From the NCBI GenBank assembly GCA_025617745.1, contig CM046870.1, positions 27,609,927 to 27,673,926 of the forward strand: 64,000 nucleotides of DNA, read 5' to 3'. Under the pieces are notes generated by a model, which worked only from the letters and a program-made list of their open reading frames with translations, was not told the origin of the DNA and ran no database searches. A program made the position numbers and the translations under genes. Of the stretch, positions 57,098-64,000 are shown one piece after another (positions within the stretch are counted from its first letter, which is position 1; each line of letters opens with the position of its first letter). Source of the stretch: Heliocidaris erythrogramma. Lineage: Eukaryota > Echinodermata > Echinoidea > Camarodonta > Echinometridae.

Positions 57098-57370
57098 CAG
57101 CCCCCCCCCCCCCCCAAAAAAAAAAAAAATAAAAAAAAAAAAAAATAAATAAATAAATAAAATTTAAAAAAATAGAATTAAAAAAAATAAATAAATAAAT
57201 AAATAAAATAAAATAAAAAAATATATATATGTGTAATAAATAAATAAATAAAAATAAAATAAAGATAAATAAATGAATAAATAAATAAATAAAAATAAAA
57301 TAAAATGAATAAATAAATAAATTAAAATGAATAAATAAATAAATTAAAAAACAATAATAAAAATAATCAT
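57098..57370 (+). repeat. Poly-C, poly-A and (AAAT)n tract
   Basis: C run, then about 250 bp of A-rich AAAT/AAATA repeats. The Phe/Leu/Ile minus-strand frame is an artefact. Confidence 0.95.
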
Positions 57371-59243
57371 GTAAAAATGCCATTCCCAATTCTGCTCATA
57401 TTTACCTCGACGTTGCTGTTTACCCTTTTTTTTTGGTACTACAACTCAATTTTATCTTTAAACAGAGGAATTTGAGAAGGAAATACGTAAACCTGTGCGC
57501 ATAATACAAAGTGCAGTTCACGACTATCACATGCCCTCTTTAATACTTCAATTCCATTTACCCTGTAATATAAATCAATTTATCTTCCAATCTCTTTCTT
57601 TCCTTTCTCTTTCCCAAATCTAAAGTATCTTCCTTCCTACTGTCATTTTCCTTTATATTCAGATTCTAAGAAAAGTGTTCATAAGATGACGTTCTTACAA
57701 TAACTTGTCTTTATTGGATCTTGGCGTTTCCAACACAAGCTCCACTTTCTTCGCCTCCTTTTTTTTTTTCAAATACTGCGCTCATTACAATCTTGAACAT
57801 AAAATGTTTGTCAGAAGGAAATGAATGTAAATTTGAATTTCAAATTCTTGTAAGGATTTGTGTAACTTTCACTAAATTCTTCAGAAATATCTCTACCTTT
57901 ATAGTGATGTTGGACTTGATTCAAGTATCCCGGCCCTGAAAAATTACCCTCTCTCAGATAACTCAAATAAGCCTTTAATCGCTTTTGCATGAACACTACG
58001 TTGGAAATAATATTCAAAATATAGTACAAGCTGTTCGCGCCAAATGAGATTGCATTTGGAGGGGTATTCCCATCTGGAGAAAAAAGATGATATGATTCTT
58101 GCGGTTTAAGACTTTTTTTTTTTTTTTTTTACTGATTATGAAATACATTTTCCGGTTTATTTAGCAAAGGGACTGTTCTACCTTTGTCATGTTTGTTGTA
58201 AGAAAGAAATGGTAGAATAATAGTATTTTATTGCTTTCAAAAGATGCATAGAGGGAATCCTTAAGCCTCCTTACATTAAGATTTTAAAATATATTCATGT
58301 AGCTTCAGGGATGCTTTTGTTGTACCTTTATGTATTGCATGCAGATCCATTGAATAACACATATATGTATATTATAGGATTTAGTTCTATCTCCTACAAT
58401 AAAATATACGGAAAATTTGTTTGACAGTAATGGAATCATTGCAAACAAAGTGGTGGACGTCCAAAATATGGAATGGAAAAAAAAATCAATTTTGTTTATT
58501 CCTTTTTCTTCTTTCTTTATTTTCGTGTCCTATTCTCTCATTTTGTTTCTTTTCTTATTCTCACTTTAAGAATAGCTCCAAATTCAGATATAATGAAGCT
58601 TTTCGTCTTGCACTCGTCAGAATAATGCAAGAGAACGGTCAAATGGCCGGAAAAATTGACCTGAGGTAAACAAAGCGCGCGAAAGACAAAGCGGTAATTC
58701 TTTCCCTCCTTTTTGGGCGTTGAACTTTTCGGGGTCCGCAGCCCCAAACTCTCCCCAACTGTACGCCAGTGTCTTATTTTTGTTAAGCCAGAAGAATTGA
58801 TACCCGATGAACATTTCTAGTTTGCGAAGGACGCCTCGTCTATACGTGTCTATACAATTATTTTGAAAGTGTCCTTGCCAGGATTCATAAGGATGGCCTA
58901 GTTGTGAATCATCAGTAAACAGTTTATAGGAAGAAATACCGCCTCAGCGGAAGGATGTAATTAATTTAATTAACTTGAGTGAATATCATTTTTTATTTAG
59001 ATTTATCTAGAAATCAGGAAAACACCTGACGGACAATACCGCTGAAAATAAACGTTTGAGAGAAACAACGGGATTTAATAAAGCGCTTGAATTGATTTTC
59101 CTGAGGAATTCTGCCCAGTTTAAATGAATTATTTATGGTTATGGATCTTCCTAGAAAAGCCCTATTCTGTTTGTTTGATGTAGAGGGCTGGTCAGAACTC
59201 ACCGATATTTACGTTGACGACAACGATACTGGGCTATTGCATA
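57371..59243. other. Non-coding, no gene recognised
   Basis: Poly-T runs at 57760-57770 and 58113-58130. Frames up to about 82 codons have no signature. Confidence 0.55.
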
Positions 59244-59247
59244 TTAA

Positions 59248-59622
59248 GGGCTGGTCACATTAATTTTGTCCGATAACGATAACAATATTACTATTAACGA
59301 TAACGATATTACCAGTAGAACAACTCTAGAGTGTACATTGTAAAAAATTACTGGAGGAATTTATAGTAAATCACAAATTATTGGCAACCCGCTGCACAGT
59401 AAATTACTGTAGTCATGGTAGTTTTCACGGTATTGTACTGTTTATTCTACAGTTAAACGGTAAACAGCGGTATATAACTGTAGAAATACAGTATTTAACT
59501 GTAAATGATACAGTATTTAACTGTGCAGCCGGGTTGCCAGTAATTTACTGTAATTCCAACAGTAATTTTAATGAAACAGTTCGTTATCGTTATCATTGTT
59601 ATCGGACACGTGTGACCAGCTC
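59248..59622. mobile_element. TTAA-flanked MITE carrying a second inverted-repeat element
   Basis: TTAA at 59244-59247 and 59623-59626 flank GGGCTGGTCACAT and TGTGACCAGCTC. The arms continue with GATAACGATAAC motifs. The middle (59336-59573) is a separate foldback. Confidence 0.75.
59336..59573. mobile_element. Foldback element rich in ACAGTAAATTACTGT, nested
   Basis: About 60-bp arms begin CATTGTAAAAAATTACTG at the left and end CAGTAATTTTAATG at the right. They share TTGGCAACCC and GCTGCACAG inward. Palindromic AGTAAATTACT motifs repeat inside. The start resembles the CACTGTAAAAA family. Confidence 0.65.
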
Positions 59623-59626
59623 TTAA

Positions 59627-61600
59627 AACGGGGGTGGTAGTTACATATTGCTATAGTGGTTAGCGCGCTGCCTGTGATCACAAATGAATTCAAATAAAAT
59701 AAATAAAACATGAACAAAATCACTACCTTTTTCTTTTCTGCATTTGCCCCATACACATGCAGGGCCCATGATTTAAAAAAAAATCAAATTCAAATGATAC
59801 ATCAACTTCAGTATCATGCAATGCAACGATAAACAATCGCCAAACTATGAACATCTAACTTATATTGGTCAACAATTTCCCATAGAATATTGAACAAAAG
59901 ATATGCTTTTCCCATTTGAGACCCGTAGTAATATCTGGGTCACATTAACATTTGAAAGTAAATTCAGAGGAATTCCTTTTTCAAAACAACCTCTGCTCAT
60001 TTTGCCTAATTGCCGAAAGAGGGTAGTAGGCTAACAGGATAACAATTTGTATTTGCAATATCAGTTGATCATCAAAATGTTCAAGGGCACCGCATTTTTA
60101 TAGGACGGCTGAACTTGACCGATTATTAGCTAAGAAATAACTTCAGTTTTCATTGGGGGGGGGGGGGGGCTGTAGGGGAAGGGCTGAAGAGCTTTAGAAG
60201 GGAGAAGAGAAAAATGGATGAAGATCCAGTACGCCTTGCATAAACGAAACAAAACAACACAGGACAAGAGAAAAAAAAAACATACATGAAAATACACCCC
60301 CCCCAAAAAAAAAAAAAAAAAAAAAAAAACATATCAAATCAAAGAAGATTCCATTATAAATGTTCTATTGTAGTAGTTATCCAGTTGCAAATAATTTCAG
60401 CAAGATGCTTAAATATTTCATCGCGCCATGAGACGACAAGAAAGATAAATTTATAGTTTTCTTTCATTGGTCCTGGACATTATCAACATAATAAGAAAAT
60501 GAAGCCACACATATACAAAACAAAAAAATAAATAAAATTGAGAAAGAGAGAGAGAGAAAGAGAGAGAAATATAGACGAAACCGCATCGTCTCTCAAGAGA
60601 TGAATTCTAAAAACACCGGATATACCTTAATTAAGGTATTAGGTGTAGCAATACGGCATGTTGAATATTATCGCTGTAGTAGCTGAACTATTTCGAGGTG
60701 CAAATGCAAGCCTGCTATATGATAAGCAACAATAGGCAGATTAAATATTTTTATATATAATTAATTTTTATATACTCCATAATTATTTTCAAGCCAATAA
60801 GAGACCACTTGCCACTAAATCAATTCTATCACACATGTTAAAGTATTGTTGTTCGGGGTTGGTTTGTGTGTTTTTGCAAAAATATTGAGACGCCTCCTCA
60901 ATTTTCGTATGGAAAAATAATTCAGTACAATACACTGAGTGCGATGTAAACAGTGAAAATAAACACAAGTGCTCAAGAGGAGACATTTTGCAGCAATTTC
61001 ACCCAGAACAGTGGCATACAGGCTCTATACCCCGTAAAGGTCAAAGGAATTTCAATCACATATAATAGCACAGTGTCCTCATTATTCAATTCGCTCATAA
61101 AAAGCAATAGACGACGATGAGGAAATGGACCTGTAGTAGAGACAGAAGGAGGCTAATACCTCCATATGTTACTCAACGCACCCTCTTAGTCTACCAGCTG
61201 GACCCCCCCCCCCCCTGTAACATTAAAAGGGGCGACTAAGGTCTTGCGATCTTCTATTTGCCATACTTGTAAAGCCAACGAAATCGCCTTACCAGTCCGG
61301 TGCACTTTTGTTCCAAAATTTAGAGAAGAGGATGAGTGTGAGCAACACGGCCTGAATAGAGCGTTGTCATGGTGACGCGAATTTAGCAGATGCTGATTGC
61401 ATCATTTGGCTGGAGTGCATACACACGTATGTATTTTGTTACATGAACATGAACTACATCAGATTCTCACATAAAAACTCAAATCTCACCGGGCCATTAA
61501 CATGCACTAAGCTCTGCTCCCCTGATTTCAAATCACTCACACACTATTTATCTTTCCCCCTCTCATTTGAAGGGGAATATGTATGTATGTAGATAAATAA

Positions 61601-61602
<2 letters not shown>
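59627..61602. other. Non-coding
   Basis: G run at 60156-60169, C/A runs at 60296-60328, short (GA)n at 60545-60568 and a C run at 61204-61216. Confidence 0.55.

Positions 61603-61666
<64 letters not shown>
61603..61666 (+). repeat. (TA)n microsatellite
   Basis: About 32 perfect TA units preceded by a short AAAT run. Confidence 0.95.
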
Positions 61667-61668
<2 letters not shown>

Positions 61669-63098
61669 GCAACAATTTGCTCACACTCTTTAACATGGTG
61701 GGGGTAGTGTACTCGGGTGCTAATTATATAGAGGCAACAAAATAAGTACACCTGCAGACGTAGCTGTTGGTACCACTCTTTTAATAAGCTTTCGGGCACT
61801 TAGCCCTTCTATATAATATATAAAGGGAACATATAATGTGATACATGTACAGACCACACGCAGCTGCGTGTTTACTAAATTTCTCTGTATATCTATCTTT
61901 GTTTATTGACTTTTTCGACGTCGCTATATGGTCTAATTACACCTATGAATATGTACATATATTCTAGTTGTACTAGTTGTATCACATTATATGTTCTCTG
62001 GATTTTCTTGTATTACTTTTCTCTTTTACAACCCTGAATACTTGTCTCATTTTGATCTCCCATAACTTCTAAACAGAGTAAGTTCTTGCATTGATACTTG
62101 TGCACTGTGATCAACAGGATATGACTAATTAGTATGCCACATTTTAGCACAATCTGCTAATCCCTTCATAGAAATGTTCATTGAGTTCTAATCCTCCTTT
62201 TGTCACCTTAGCACAACACCTTGCAAGTCAGAGTGCTTCAATAGACTGCAAACTTTAATCCCTTATTTCTCAGAATTAACATTCTGAGGGACAGTGCATT
62301 TTACTCTGTGTACAGTGAGTTAGGAACATCCAATGCTAATGAGTTATATATCATTTTAAAGCTGAGAATCTCCTCTTTCAGAATCAGACCCTAACTAAAA
62401 ATTCATATCTGGCGACTTTTTGGTGGTTTTGTGGTGCCTGGTCACATTTTGTTTTTTGATGAAGCCTGAACAGCAAATGTAGGGGTGCGAAGTTTACACT
62501 GAATGATGCAATTTTGCAGTCTTGCCTAATGGTGTGATCTTTGCAACCTTGTAGTTTTAAATGCGACCTGTATAATAAGTATACAAGTTAAGTAACGAAC
62601 TCATTTTCAACATGATGATATTCCTCAAATTCACATACTCATAATCTCCTTTACTGACAGCACAAATTAATATACAGAAAATAGTATTGCTGACGCCATG
62701 ACGTCATCACGCTTAAACAAGCCTCATGGGAAATCCATCAACTTCAGCTGATTTGTGATGGTTCATGCATCAATTATAGACGGTATGGAAATTCTATGGC
62801 ATCCAAACTAGAAATAGAAGTAATTACATCCCCCAAGGATTAATAATTGCAACGGATATCACCTCACTTACTCAACAAATACACCCTATATATCCTATTA
62901 GTCCGCGGCCTTCGGTCTAAATTTCTATTTTCGCCATCGCACCTCATCCCCGTTATGGCAGAAATCCGTTTGTCATTGACAGGTACTTAATCGAATCAAG
63001 TCATAACACAGTGACTAGATTTCATAAAGCAATCAAACTAATGTCTTGATGATGTCGTAAAAAGGATGTGAGATTGACAGCAGGTGGATTGCTATAAA
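61667..63098. other. Non-coding, no feature recognised
   Basis: AT-rich. No gene, RNA or repeat was identified. Confidence 0.5.
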
Positions 63099-63371
63099 AG
63101 CCCCATTTACACGTGAACCAGTATAGAGGATAAATAGGATTAAAAGATCTCCCGTCGCAAAATAACATGACTATTAAACTCGTAATGTGTTTATGACACA
63201 GATAGCAAAGTATATGCGTTAAGCTTCTGTTGCGCGCTGCTAATTTTTTCAAAGCACACTTGTCATTATAGTTGTCATAGTCATTATAGTTGTCATACAA
63301 ATACAATGTTTTAAGTTTACTACGGCGGTTTTATTTTTAGCAGCGTTACAGCGTCCCGTGTAAACGAGGCT
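63099..63371. mobile_element. MITE with AGCCCCATTTACACG ends
   Basis: AGCCCCATTTACACGTG and CCCGTGTAAACGAGGCT are inverse ends 273 bp apart. The interior is non-coding and includes a local duplication of CATTATAGTTGTCATA. Confidence 0.55.
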
Positions 63372-64000
63372 AAAGGAAGAGGAACAGAAAGTGCAGATGT
63401 TTCAAGGGTTGGTTTGTGTTCTAATTTTATCCTAATTCCTATTTAGAAGGGCGAAACCTATGCCCGCTGGTGCCTGGTGCAGTTTTTTTTATTCTCCTCC
63501 TTCACGCCAGGGAAATCATTCTATATTAATGTTCGTTCTTGTTTATCGTTTTAGCATTTTGCAGGATATTGTGGTAAAATTATTTGATTAAAAAAAATAT
63601 GGCTACTACGTCTTTCAACCACATTAGTTTTTAGCAAGGCGGAGGGAGAGCCTAGGCATTATTGAAAAAATAGATGCACCATTGAACTCGTCAGTAATTA
63701 AATTGATCAAATATTAAAAAATTGAATTAATTGAACACATTTTTTTTCCAGCAATAAAACCCTTTTTTCAACAGCAAGAAAAGCGAAATTCGCACTTGGA
63801 ATGAGGTTAATAACTGCAGTCTGGTCAGTACTGTTGTATCTGTAACGTCGTTCGTAACCAAGCCTATATATGGAAATGAAAATTACATCATTTGAAGTAA
63901 AGTGTATTAATCACCTGAAAAAATAACTTGTGTACAGCTAGAATTAATAGAATTAACCTCAATACCCTTTTACCTGGCATTCTAAGGGTTAACAGTTAAC
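63372..64000. other. Non-coding, no feature recognised
   Basis: AT-rich. The final GGGTTAACAGTTAAC could be the start of another repeat cut by the window edge. Confidence 0.5.

Noticed and set aside
1-64000. CRISPR arrays, operons, rRNA genes or bacterial features
   Set aside because: None seen; the repeat content, splice sites and retroelements are those of an animal genome.

Overview
The window is AT-rich animal nuclear DNA with few genes, crowded with interspersed and simple repeats. A kisspeptin/galanin-type GPCR exon, a BEL/Pao LTR retrotransposon, tRNA-derived SINEs, a LINE tail and many short foldback elements suggest a marine invertebrate. An echinoderm is my best guess, but the species cannot be settled by reading alone.

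Protein-coding content is small. (1) On the minus strand at 10131-10481 is the first coding exon of a rhodopsin-family peptide receptor, most like kisspeptin receptors. It covers the N-terminus, TM1, TM2 and the start of TM3, has a clean splice donor, and has a likely 5'UTR splice acceptor at 10664-10665. The remaining exons were not found. (2) On the plus strand at 30269-38600 is a nearly complete, young BEL/Pao retrotransposon. It has two 1351-bp LTRs, a 5-bp target duplication (TAGGC), a polypurine tract, a gag-protease ORF and an RT-RNase H-integrase ORF separated by one frame change. (3) At 48437-49590 on the minus strand is a 5'-truncated LINE that still encodes the C-terminal part of a reverse transcriptase.

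The rest is mobile-element debris, and much of it can be read precisely. TTAA-flanked MITEs lie at 13210-13618, 19340-19747, 17884-18388 and 59248-59622. TA-flanked foldback elements lie at 27304-28236 (with a second one, 27448-27922, nested inside) and 52339-52597. There is a hAT-type MITE with a perfect 8-bp duplication (20975-21129), a TAA-flanked MITE (45388-45514), and four related GGGCCC-ended elements. At least four copies of one tRNA-derived SINE family are present. Several insertions are nested so that their order can be read: a piggyBac-like MITE and a SINE each split a different copy of the same short CCCGTTG element, and the third copy (44979-45049) shows the uninterrupted form.

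Tandem arrays include a 39-bp minisatellite (53196-53619), a CT-rich array of about 165-220-bp units (26440-28530), a three-unit array of about 235-245 bp (25280-26035), a TTCGGAATTA array (9135-9405) and a histidine-codon-like CAT/CAC tract (9560-10090). Long (GA)n/(CT)n, poly-G, (AAAT)n and (TA)n tracts fill much of the remaining space. Two large near-perfect hairpins (12744-12962 and 39981-40257) do not match any other repeat in the window.
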